A DNA stretch of 8,268 nt from Giesbergeria sp. GTDB lineage: Bacteria > Pseudomonadota > Gammaproteobacteria > Burkholderiales > Burkholderiaceae_C. This document shows positions 1 through 6,142 of the stretch, one piece after another. A program made the translations under genes and the position numbers. The stretch spans positions 1 to 8,268 of the forward strand of contig JAGOCN010000055.1 in assembly GCA_017998735.1 (NCBI GenBank), in the 5' to 3' direction. The notes beneath the pieces are model-generated. The model did no database searches. It was not told the DNA's origin and saw nothing but the letters and a program-made list of their open reading frames with translations. The number at the start of each line of letters is the position of its first letter. The first letter of the stretch is position 1.

Positions 1-2
1 TG

Positions 3-395
3 TTCGAGGCCGCACTGCACGATCGCTGGGAAGCGCACCTGGCGCGCATGGTGGACTTCTGGAGCACCGTGGCGCTGGGCAGCAAAAGCTTTCGCGGCAA
101 CGTGTTCAGCAAGCACATGGCGCTCAGTGGCGTCACGCCGGCGCACTTTGCCGCCTGGGTGAAGCTGTGGGGCGAACACACCAACCGCCTGTTTGCGCCC
201 GAGGTGGCGCTGGAACTGCAGACCGCAGCGCATGGCATTGCGCGCAACCTGTTCATGGGCTACTTCGGCAGCAGGCCGGTGTTTGCGCAGCAGGGTGAGG
301 GCACGGGTGCCGGTACCGATACCGATACCGATACCGATACAGCAGACCCTGCTGCCCTTTCCCGCACTGCAAACCCGCAGGCAGAAACCCTTTGA
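3..395 (+). CDS. Group III truncated haemoglobin, C-terminal part (5' end outside window)
   Basis: The reading frame is open from base 3 and ends with TGA at 393-395, so the N-terminal part lies upstream of the window. The visible protein has the typical second half of group III truncated globins: a Phe-Trp-Ser-x-Val-Ala-Leu segment, then Lys-His-Met-Ala-Leu, whose His (codon 114-116) aligns with the haem-ligating proximal HisF8 of Campylobacter jejuni Ctb. The motif His-Phe-Ala-Ala-Trp-Val-Lys-Leu-Trp follows, and its Trp (156-158) corresponds to TrpG8 of this family. Members bind O2 or NO in the cytoplasm and are linked to nitrosative stress or microaerobic life; the exact role here is not readable. 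The globin fold ends near Met-Gly-Tyr-Phe. About 40 more residues follow that look disordered, including a Thr-Asp repeat, a tail I do not know from the family. The internal ATG at 48 is not the real start because conserved globin sequence precedes it. Confidence 0.8.
   Translation, partial: FEAALHDRWEAHLARMVDFWSTVALGSKSFRGNVFSKHMALSGVTPAHFAAWVKLWGEHTNRLFAPEVALELQTAAHGIARNLFMGYFGSRPVFAQQGEGTGAGTDTDTDTDTADPAALSRTANPQAETL
315..340 (+). repeat. Hexanucleotide tandem repeat (ACCGAT)n inside the globin gene
   Basis: The unit ACCGAT is repeated four times with a partial fifth copy. In the globin frame it encodes alternating Thr and Asp in the low-complexity C-terminal tail. Because the unit is six bases, gain or loss of copies changes the tail length by two residues and never breaks the frame. 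Confidence 0.85.
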
Positions 396-407
396 ACAGG
401 GTTTTTT
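385..407 (+). terminator. Rho-independent terminator of the globin gene
   Basis: AAACCCT (385-391) and AGGGTTT (398-404) form a perfect 7-bp stem with a 6-base loop, and the T run continues to 407. The stem overlaps the globin stop codon. The short stem is only moderately stable, but the stem plus T-run geometry and the position at the end of the gene fit an intrinsic terminator. Confidence 0.6.
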
Positions 408-684
408 GAAGGCACACCGCCTGCCCTGCGCCAGCGCCTGGCCGGGGTGCAGGTGCAGCAGGCAAAGGCAGCTTGCAGAAAACGGCAGTCAATGCAGCAC
501 AGGCGCGGTGACTGCGCTGCCCAGCAGACAGGAAGTGCGCAAAACGCTTTCATATCTGTAGCTGCTGGCGCAGGCTGGGCATGGGCTGGAGGCCGATTTG
601 AGTGTTTTTTTGCTCTGGCATCTGCTGATGGCACAGCAGGGGGATGCCCAGCAACCACTCCGCCCTTCTCCTCCCTGCCCTGCC
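408..684. other. Convergent intergenic region, no gene seen
   Basis: This stretch lies between the stop codons of the globin gene (+) and the outer-membrane channel gene (-). Reading frames crossing it show no start with a ribosome-binding site and no recognisable protein pattern. Besides the hairpin at 617-648 it contains a weak 7-bp inverted repeat (GCAGTCA at 485-491, TGACTGC at 509-515). I see no tRNA or clear promoter. Confidence 0.6.
617..648 (-). repeat. Bulged hairpin downstream of the efflux operon
   Basis: GGCAT-CTGCTG (617-627) pairs with CAGCAG (634-639) and, after a four-base bulge, with ATGCC (644-648). It lies about 40 bases past the stop of the last efflux gene. On the minus strand it is followed by an A-rich tract rather than a T run, so it is not a canonical intrinsic terminator. 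It could stabilise the 3' end or help a Rho-dependent stop; this is inference. Confidence 0.35.
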
Positions 685-2157
685 TCACAGCAGCTCTGCA
701 CTCCACCCGCCGCCCAGCGCCTTGTACAGATTGAGCTGGTTCACCAGCTGCGACTGGCGGACGTTGATGACCTCGATTTCGGTCTGGTACAGGTTGCGCT
801 GGGCGTCCAGCTGCTCCAGGTACGGGGCGTAACCGGCTTCGTAGCGGTCCTTGGCGTAGTTCACCGAGCGCTGCAGCACCTCCCGGCGGCGCACCACGCG
901 GTCCAGCTGCTCCTGCAGGCGGTCCACGCCGACCAGGGCGTTTTCCACTTCGCCAAACGCGTTCAAGGTGGCGCCCCGGTAGGCAAACGCAGCCTGGTCG
1001 CGCTGCGCGGCAGCCTGGTCGTACTGGGCCGACAGGCGGCCCTGGTCAAACAGGGGCGCCAGCACGCTGCCGCCAAGGCTCCACACGCTGGCGGGGTTGT
1101 AGTTGAGCGCGTTGATGTACAGCGAGCCCAGGCTGGCGCTGAGCGAGACCTGCGGCAAAAAGGCCGCGCGGCTGGCCTGCAGGCTGGCATCGCTGGCGGC
1201 CAGCAGGCTTTCCGCCTGCGCCAGGTCGGGCCGGCGGCGCAGCAATTCGGAGGGCAACGCCACCGGCACCGGGGGCAGTTGCAGTTTGGCAAACAGGTCG
1301 GGCCGCGCACTTTCGGCGGGCAGGGTGTCCGGCAGCTCGCCGGTCAGCAGGCGCAGCGCGTTGTACTGGCGGGCAATGGCGGTTTGCAGCTGCGGCAGGC
1401 TTTGCAGCACGGCCTCGTATTCCGACTGCGCCTGCGTGACCTGCAGCTGCGAGATGTAGCCGACGCGCGCCTTGTCCTCGGCAATGCGCAAGGCCTCGGC
1501 ACGCGATGCGGCCGTGTTCTGCGTCACTTTCAGCTGGGCGTTCAGCGCCAGCAGGGCAATGTAGGTTTGCGCGGTGGCGGCGCTGATGGACAAAGCGGCA
1601 GCGTCGCGCTCGGCCTGGGACGCCAGCAGCCGAAACTCGGCGGCGCTGACCTGGGTGCGCAGGCGCCCCCACAGGTCCGGCTCCCACGCGGCCTGCACAC
1701 CGGGCTGCACGGTGCGCGACGTGCCCACGCCGGCCGCGCCCAGCGACCGCTGTGCCTGCACGCCCACACTGCCGCCCAGCGTCGGGCCGATGGCAGAGCG
1801 CGCCAGCGCCACCTGCGCCAGCGCTGCTTCCAGCCGCGCGCCCGCGGCCAGCAGGTCGGTGTTGTAGGCGCGGGCGGCTTCAATGTGGCGGCTGAGGGTA
1901 GCGTCGCCAAACGACTGCCACCACTGCGGCTGCAGCATGGCGCCACCGGCCTGCAGGCTGGCATTGGCATTGGCATTGGCATTGGCATTGGCATTGGCAT
2001 TGCCGCCGGTGGGCGTGGTCCAGGCCTGCGGCGTGGTGATGCGGGCCAGCGCGGGCGCTTCGCGGTGGGCCGGCATGCAGCCGGCCAGGGCGGCGGTGGC
2101 CAGCACCAGGGCGGTGGCCACCGTGCGGGTGGAGCAGGCCGTGCAGGCGGGCTTCAT
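685..2157 (-). CDS. Outer-membrane efflux channel lipoprotein, NodT/OprM-type (TolC superfamily)
   Basis: The gene encodes 490 residues, the usual size for this family of trimeric outer-membrane channels that complete tripartite pumps. The start at 2157 is set by an ATGA overlap with the upstream adaptor gene and by the signal peptide it gives: hydrophobic residues 12-25 and a lipobox Leu-Ala-Gly-Cys with lipidated Cys27. Family hallmarks are Gln-Trp-Trp-Gln-Ser-Phe near residue 75, Glu-Pro-Asp-Leu-Trp-Gly-Arg-Leu in the first repeat, Glu-Leu-Leu-Arg-Arg-Arg-Pro-Asp-Leu in the second, and a C-terminal Leu-Tyr-Lys-Ala-Leu-Gly-Gly-Gly-Trp. Long Ala/Gln-rich helices match the periplasmic tunnel. 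An Asn-Ala repeat (residues 53-66) lies in the linker between the lipid anchor and the first helix. It is the last gene of the efflux operon and presumably docks with the adaptor encoded just before it. The family call is firm; the substrate is unknown. Confidence 0.93.
   Translation of the reverse strand: MKPACTACSTRTVATALVLATAALAGCMPAHREAPALARITTPQAWTTPTGGNANANANANANANASLQAGGAMLQPQWWQSFGDATLSRHIEAARAYNTDLLAAGARLEAALAQVALARSAIGPTLGGSVGVQAQRSLGAAGVGTSRTVQPGVQAAWEPDLWGRLRTQVSAAEFRLLASQAERDAAALSISAATAQTYIALLALNAQLKVTQNTAASRAEALRIAEDKARVGYISQLQVTQAQSEYEAVLQSLPQLQTAIARQYNALRLLTGELPDTLPAESARPDLFAKLQLPPVPVALPSELLRRRPDLAQAESLLAASDASLQASRAAFLPQVSLSASLGSLYINALNYNPASVWSLGGSVLAPLFDQGRLSAQYDQAAAQRDQAAFAYRGATLNAFGEVENALVGVDRLQEQLDRVVRRREVLQRSVNYAKDRYEAGYAPYLEQLDAQRNLYQTEIEVINVRQSQLVNQLNLYKALGGGWSAELL
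1961..2002 (-). repeat. Hexanucleotide tandem repeat, seven copies, inside the channel gene
   Basis: The plus strand shows seven uninterrupted copies of GCATTG. On the coding strand they read AAT-GCC and give (Asn-Ala)x7 shortly after the lipidated cysteine of the outer-membrane channel. Perfect identity of all copies suggests recent expansion by replication slippage. Copy-number change stays in frame and would only alter the linker length. Confidence 0.92.
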
Positions 2158-3524
2158 TGCACTGCCCCGGTGGCGGCAGGAGCAGTGGCTGGCACGGCGG
2201 CTGGCACAGGGGGCACAGGGGGCACGGGCTCTGGCACAGACGCTGGCGCAGGGGGCGCCACTGCGGCCGGCGTCCGGCTGGCCGGCGGCGTGCTGGTGTC
2301 CACCTCGGCAACCACCGACATGCCGGGGCGCAGGCGTGCGGCCAGTTCCTGGCCGGGGTCGATGGCAATGCGCACCTGCAGGCGCTGCACCACCTTGGTG
2401 AAGTTGCCGGTGGCGTTGTCGGCGCGCAGCACGCTGAACTCCGAGCCGGTGGCGGGGGCGATCTCGTTGATGTGGCCGGTCAGCTGCGCGCCGTCCAGCC
2501 CGTCCACCTTGAAGCGGGCGCTCTGGCCGGTGTGCATGTGCGCGGTTTGCGTTTCCTTGAAGTTGGCCACCACCCACAGCGCGTCGGGCACCAGAAACAG
2601 CAGCTGCGAGCCGGCGGTGACGTACTGGCCCAGGCGCACGCCCGCTTCGCCCAGCTGGCCGGCACGCGGCGCACGCACCACCGTGTTGGCCAGGTCGATT
2701 TTTGCCAGGTCCAGCTGCGCCTGCGCGGCCTGCACCTGGGCCTCCAGTCCACCGCGGGACACGGTGGTGGACTTGATGGTCTGCTCGCCAATGGTGATGT
2801 CGGCGCGGGCCTTGCGCACATTGGCGTTGGCCAGTTCGAACGTGGCGCGGGCCTGGTCGCGTTCACGCAGCGATACCGAGCCACGGGCGGCCAGGTCGTC
2901 GGCGCGTTTCAGGTCGGCCTGCGCGCGCCGGGCTTCTGCCTCGACCGCCATCAGGCTGGCCTTGCGCGAACCCAGGTTGGCCTGGTTTTGCGCCTGCGTC
3001 TGGCTGGCGTTGTCCAGCTGCGCTTTGGCCCCGTCCAGCTGCGCCTGCGCGGCATGGACTTTTTGCTGGTAGATGCGGTCGTCGATGCGCACCAGCGCCT
3101 GCCCGGCCGCGACGCGCTCGAAGTCCTGCACCAGCACCTCGCCCACATAGCCGCTGACCTGCGGCGCCAGCACCGTGATCTGCCCGCGCACATAGGCGTT
3201 GTCGGTGCGCACCATGGCGGTGGCAAAGGGGCCGATGCGCCAGGCCCACAGCACCATCAGGATGCCGGCCATGGCCACCAGCACCATGGCAACGATGGCA
3301 AAGCGCGATGTCTTGACGGTTTTGGCCACCGGGGCCGGGGCCGGTGCAGGGGGTGCGGCCGGTGCGCCAGCCGGCGCGGGTGTGGCCGGTGGCTGCTCTG
3401 GTTGCTGTGGTGGCGGCGCCGCCGCGTTTGCGCCATCGGCAAGGGCCTGGGGCTGGGCCGGTGTGGCGGCACCGTCGGGCTCGTCCGGGGGCGCTGAAGG
3501 GCGGGGTGCAGGGTTCTGGTTCAT
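2154..3524 (-). CDS. EmrA/HlyD-family membrane fusion protein (efflux adaptor)
   Basis: This 456-residue protein is the periplasmic adaptor linking an inner-membrane pump to the outer-membrane channel. Residues 1-70 are a Pro/Ala-rich cytoplasmic leader, 75-95 the single membrane anchor, and 107-114 the signature Thr-Asp-Asn-Ala-Tyr-Val-Arg-Gly that begins the lipoyl-like domain. Residues about 153-275 form a long Gln/Ala-rich coiled-coil hairpin, and Leu-Ala-Asn-Thr-Val-Val-Arg-Ala-Pro near 278-286 closes the lipoyl domain. The beta-barrel part follows, with Val-Val-Ala-Asn-Phe-Lys-Glu. Residues 411-456 form a second Pro/Ala/Val-rich tail in the periplasm, longer than in E. coli EmrA. The start at 3524 is supported by AGGAAG (3532-3537) seven bases upstream. 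It follows the pump gene after 53 bases and overlaps the channel gene by four bases (ATGA), so translation of the two is probably coupled. The EmrA-like subgroup fits the neighbouring DHA2-type pump. Confidence 0.93.
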   Translation of the reverse strand: MNQNPAPRPSAPPDEPDGAATPAQPQALADGANAAAPPPQQPEQPPATPAPAGAPAAPPAPAPAPVAKTVKTSRFAIVAMVLVAMAGILMVLWAWRIGPFATAMVRTDNAYVRGQITVLAPQVSGYVGEVLVQDFERVAAGQALVRIDDRIYQQKVHAAQAQLDGAKAQLDNASQTQAQNQANLGSRKASLMAVEAEARRAQADLKRADDLAARGSVSLRERDQARATFELANANVRKARADITIGEQTIKSTTVSRGGLEAQVQAAQAQLDLAKIDLANTVVRAPRAGQLGEAGVRLGQYVTAGSQLLFLVPDALWVVANFKETQTAHMHTGQSARFKVDGLDGAQLTGHINEIAPATGSEFSVLRADNATGNFTKVVQRLQVRIAIDPGQELAARLRPGMSVVAEVDTSTPPASRTPAAVAPPAPASVPEPVPPVPPVPAAVPATAPAATGAVQ

Positions 3525-3577
3525 GAAAAATCTTCCTGGGGCAATGCGGTGGGGGTGTGGCTGGGCACGGGGGTTGG

Positions 3578-5248
3578 TCAGAGGGCGGCGGCGGCGGAGG
3601 CAGGCGGGCCGGCCGCAGAAGCAGTAGCAGAAGCCGCAGCGGCCTTGGCGCGGCGTGCCTCGGTGGCGGCGCGGCGCACGCGGTACAGCGACCAGGCCAG
3701 AAAAGCCATGGCCAGCGCAACGATCACCATGAAAACATCGTTGTAGGCGCGCACCGAGGCTTCGCGGCGCACCACCTGCGCCAGCTGCGCGGCGCCTTGC
3801 GCGGCGCGTGCCTGGGGGTCGGTCACCCGGCCCGCAAGCCCTCCCTGCAGCTGGCCCAGGCGCTGCGCCACTGCAGGGTTGCCAGCGTCCAGGTGCGAGC
3901 CGATGGACTGCACATAGGCCTGGGTGCGTTCGGCCTGCAGCGTGCCCAGCAGCGCCGGGCCCAGCAGGCCGCCCAGGCTCTGGGTGATGGCAAACAGCAC
4001 CATGAAGGTGATCATGTGGTCCGGCCCGTGCTTGAGCGCCTGCATGATGCCGATCATGAGCAGCGGCCCCATGAACATGGCGGACGCAAACGACAGCAGA
4101 AACTGGCTGACAAAGAAGTCGTGCGGCCGGCTCAGGCTGGTGGACTGGTGGTCCAGCCAGCCGCCCATGGCAATCAGCACAATGGACGCGATGATCTGCA
4201 ACACGATGGTTTTTTCACCAAAGGTGCAGGCGCTGACCGCCATGCCGCAGACCATGCCCAGCAGCATCACGGCGTACAGCGGCTGCAGCTGGTCCGGGCC
4301 CATGCCCAGCGTGCGCAGCAGGCCGACGGCGCCATAGGTCTGCTCGGACAGCAGAAAACGCATCATCATTGCGCCCACCACAAAGCGCAGCGTGGCCACG
4401 TTGAGCAGCCAGCGAATCTGGATCAGCGGCTGCTTGCGGCGGTATTCCAGAATGCCTGCCGCCGTCAGCAGCAGCACCGACGCAATGAGCGCCCAGGCCA
4501 GCCAGCGCGTGTCCGCCCACCAGCCGTTCAGCCCCTGTGCCAGCACGGCGGCCAGCAAGGCCACGCCCGGCGCCACCAGTGCAAAGGTGACGAAATCAAG
4601 CCGCTCCAGCACCTGGATGCGCAGGCCCAGCGGCAGCTTCAGGATGACCACCGCCGACAGCGCGCACAGCGCCAGCCCGGCTTCAAACAGGTACAGCGTG
4701 CGCCAGTCGCCCGAGTCAAGCAGTGCGGGCGACAGCACCCAGGCCAGCGGAGTGGCCAGCTGCGCAATCGTCAGGCCGACCACCAGGCCTGCGCCCAGCT
4801 TGGCCTTGGGAAAGGCTTGGAGCATGTACAGCACTGCCAGGGTGCTGGTGGCTGCGCTGACAAAGCCGCTGACGCCGCGCACCAGCAAGGCCATTTCAAA
4901 GCCTTCGATGAACAGGTGCAACAAGGTGACTACTGCGTAAAGCGCCAGGCCCAGCTCGGCAAACAGGCGGATGCCGTACTGCTGGCGAAACTTGAACACC
5001 AGCAGGTTGGCGGTCACGCTCACCATCACATAGGACGCTGGCAGCCAGGTGGCCTCGGCCGTGGTCAGCCCCAGCTGCCCGGCAATGGCCTACAGGTTGG
5101 CCGTCAGCAGGCCGATCAGCACCGCCACGCAGGCATAGGCAATGCGCACCGGCACAGAATGCACCAGCGAGGCCGGCGAGCCGGGCATGCTGGGTTTTTC
5201 ATGCTCTTCCCAGTCGGGCACGGGGCCGATGATTTTCGGTGGGTTCAT
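3578..5248 (-). pseudogene. DHA2/EmrB-type MFS efflux pump, interrupted by an amber codon
   Basis: From ATG 5248 the frame runs 556 codons to TGA at 3578, the normal size of 14-helix DHA2 drug:proton antiporters, except that codon 53 (5090-5092) is TAG. The start is fixed by an ATGA overlap with the TetR gene. Both sides of the stop are clearly the same protein: a soluble leader (1-33), first membrane helix (about 35-52), then Ile-Ala-Gly-Gln-Leu-Gly-Leu-Thr-Thr-Ala-Glu-Ala-Thr-Trp, the usual loop entering helix 2. Near the C-terminus Arg-Ala-Tyr-Asn-Asp-Val-Phe (500-506) is typical of the EmrB group, followed by a last helix and an Ala-rich cytoplasmic tail. A CAG (Gln) to TAG change explains the stop by one transition. 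A GTG at 5029 could open a 483-residue product, but it has no ribosome-binding site and would lack helix 1. Alternatives are a base-call error or amber suppression. Family call firm, loss of function likely. Confidence 0.85.
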
Positions 5249-5826
5249 GGCAGCGGATTTTCACGCAAAGGGGCGGCGCGCAGGCCGTCCAGCAGCAGGT
5301 TCAGCGCGCGCCGCGACAGGCTGCGCCGCTCTGCCGGGGTGCGGCCGCGCAGGCCGGAGCCGAGCATGCTGGAGACCAGAATGACATCTTTGGCAGTAAG
5401 GTCTGCCCGGCAGACGCCGGCGGCAATGGCCTGCTGCAAGAGCGGCTTGACCATGCGCGTCAGCCGCCGCTGGGCGCCTGCCAGTGCCGGGCCGCTGCGG
5501 TCGGTGGCGCGCCAGTGGTCCGACACCGGGGCCGATTCGGCCACCAGGTGCGCCATCTGCTCCAGCACGCGGAACAGCGCGTCGCCGCGCCCCTCAAGCT
5601 GCTGCGCCAGTGCTTCCATCTTTTCAAAGGTGCGCTCCAGCAGAGCGCTCATCAAGGCATCGCGGTCGGGAAAGTTGCGGTACAGCGTGGCCCGGCTGAC
5701 GCCCGCCTGCGCTGTCACCATCTCCAGCGCGACATGGATTCCGTGCTCGGAAAACACCTGGTCGGCAGCGTCGAGCAGCAGGGCGCGGTGCATCTGGGCA
5801 TCGGAGCGTTTCTGGATTTTTTGCAT
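5245..5826 (-). CDS. TetR/AcrR-family transcriptional repressor
   Basis: The 193-residue protein has the standard TetR length. The DNA-binding domain occupies residues 13-60; its helix-turn-helix reads Val-Thr-Ala-Gln-Ala-Gly-Val-Ser-Arg-Ala-Thr-Leu-Tyr-Arg-Asn-Phe (37-52), the family hallmark. The C-terminal helical ligand-binding part (about 65-185) shows no similarity from which I can name an inducer. It is first in the minus-strand operon and overlaps the pump start by ATGA, so it should repress its own operon and be relieved by a pump substrate, as for other local efflux repressors. A palindrome 31 bases upstream of its start is the likely operator. The start at 5826 lacks a Shine-Dalgarno sequence, and a -10-like element ends only about eight bases before it, so the message may be nearly leaderless. 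Function as a repressor of the pump is well supported by context, not proven. Confidence 0.9.
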   Translation of the reverse strand: MQKIQKRSDAQMHRALLLDAADQVFSEHGIHVALEMVTAQAGVSRATLYRNFPDRDALMSALLERTFEKMEALAQQLEGRGDALFRVLEQMAHLVAESAPVSDHWRATDRSGPALAGAQRRLTRMVKPLLQQAIAAGVCRADLTAKDVILVSSMLGSGLRGRTPAERRSLSRRALNLLLDGLRAAPLRENPLP

Positions 5827-5833
5827 GGTTGCG

Positions 5834-5841
5834 ATTTTATA
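5834..5841 (-). promoter_or_regulatory. Candidate -10 element of the tetR-efflux operon
   Basis: On the minus strand TATAAAAT ends eight bases before the repressor ATG and offers two registers one base away from the consensus TATAAT. No convincing -35 is found at 17 bases; TTGAAT at 5863-5868 is 21 bases away. Transcription would begin within a few bases of the start codon. The candidate operator covers the expected -35 region, so bound repressor would block RNA polymerase. Confidence 0.4.
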
Positions 5842-5856
5842 TCAAACGCACGAAAA

Positions 5857-5877
5857 TGTACGATTCAAAATCGTACA
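5857..5877. promoter_or_regulatory. Candidate TetR operator (perfect 8-bp palindrome arms)
   Basis: TGTACGAT (5857-5864) and ATCGTACA (5870-5877) are perfect inverted arms separated by TCAAA. Length, symmetry and position directly upstream of the repressor gene match operators bound by TetR-family dimers. The site lies between the divergent repressor and dehydrogenase genes, so it could influence both directions. Confidence 0.75.
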
Positions 5878-5893
5878 AAAATGTTCATATACA
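5864..5893 (+). promoter_or_regulatory. Possible rightward promoter toward the dehydrogenase genes
   Basis: TTCAAA (5864-5869) and TATACA (5888-5893) are separated by 18 bases and each match sigma-70 consensus at four of six positions. TACAAT at 5890-5895 is an alternative -10. If used, the -35 falls inside the palindrome and the transcript would carry a leader of roughly 240 bases that includes the inverted-repeat element. The match is weak. Confidence 0.25.
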
Positions 5894-5913
5894 ATCGGAC
5901 AACTTCGTACGAT
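5894..5913. promoter_or_regulatory. Secondary operator-like half-sites
   Basis: ATCGGACA (5894-5901) differs from the operator arm ATCGTACA by one base, and GTACGAT (5907-5913) repeats seven bases of the other arm within the self-complementary TCGTACGA (5905-5912). These degenerate copies next to the main palindrome could be a weaker second site for the same repressor. They do not form a full symmetric site. Confidence 0.35.
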
Positions 5914-5974
5914 CTTGCCCATTTCAAAAAAACGCTGCCTGCGCATGCCGCACTGCCAGGAAATGCAGGAACCG

Positions 5975-6081
5975 TTAAGGAGCCTCTGCATAACCCCAAT
6001 TTCCGACAAATTCGCGCTTGTAACTTGTTGATTTAATTGGGTGGGGAAAGCAGAAAAAGAGGTTATGCAGAGGATCCTTAA
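5975..6081. mobile_element. MITE-like element or IS remnant with 17-bp inverted ends and TTAA flanks
   Basis: The ends GGAGCCTCTGCATAACC (5979-5995) and its complement (6061-6077) match at 16 of 17 positions. TTAA follows on each outer side (5975-5978 and 6078-6081), as a target-site duplication would. The inside is only about 65 bases, is AT-richer than the neighbourhood, and contains a further inner pair CCCAATT (5995-6001) and AATTGGG (6035-6041). There is no room for a transposase, so movement would have needed one in trans. The end sequence resembles those of IS5-like elements from memory, but I cannot name a parent. It lies 61 bases before the dehydrogenase start and would fold into a strong hairpin in any read-through transcript. 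Confidence 0.65.
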
Positions 6082-6142
6082 TCTGTTCCTGTCGAGCATT
6101 CCTGCACACCCAGCCCAACCCGACCCAAGCAGGTCCAACCCC

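Noticed and set aside
485..515. 7-bp inverted repeat GCAGTCA/TGACTGC in the convergent intergenic region
   Set aside because: The arms are short, the spacer is 17 bases and no T run follows, so chance is likely.
685..2577. A longer 630-codon start for the outer-membrane channel gene
   Set aside because: The extra N-terminal part is an out-of-frame reading of the adaptor gene and would bury the lipoprotein signal; the ATGA start at 2157 gives a clean lipobox.
598..3072. 824-codon plus-strand open frame opposite the channel and adaptor genes
   Set aside because: It is antisense to two clearly recognised proteins, has no family pattern and is Gln/Gly/His/Arg-rich as expected from high-GC shadow frames.
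3578..5029. GTG 5029 as the genuine start of the MFS pump
   Set aside because: Conserved pump sequence including helix 1 continues upstream in frame to an ATGA-coupled ATG; the GTG lacks a ribosome-binding site and would give a protein missing its first helix.
3557..6031. Another 824-codon plus-strand open frame opposite the pump and repressor genes
   Set aside because: The same reasoning applies: the minus strand carries real MFS and TetR proteins, and the equal length of the two shadows is coincidence.
5976..6080. Inverted-repeat element read as a bidirectional intrinsic terminator
   Set aside because: The arms are about 65 bases apart and neither side has a T run; TTAA flanks and the end symmetry fit a transposon-like element better.
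6041..6142. Upstream ATG 6041 as the start of the hydroxysteroid dehydrogenase
   Set aside because: It would translate through the right end of the inverted-repeat element and add residues with no counterpart in HdhA.
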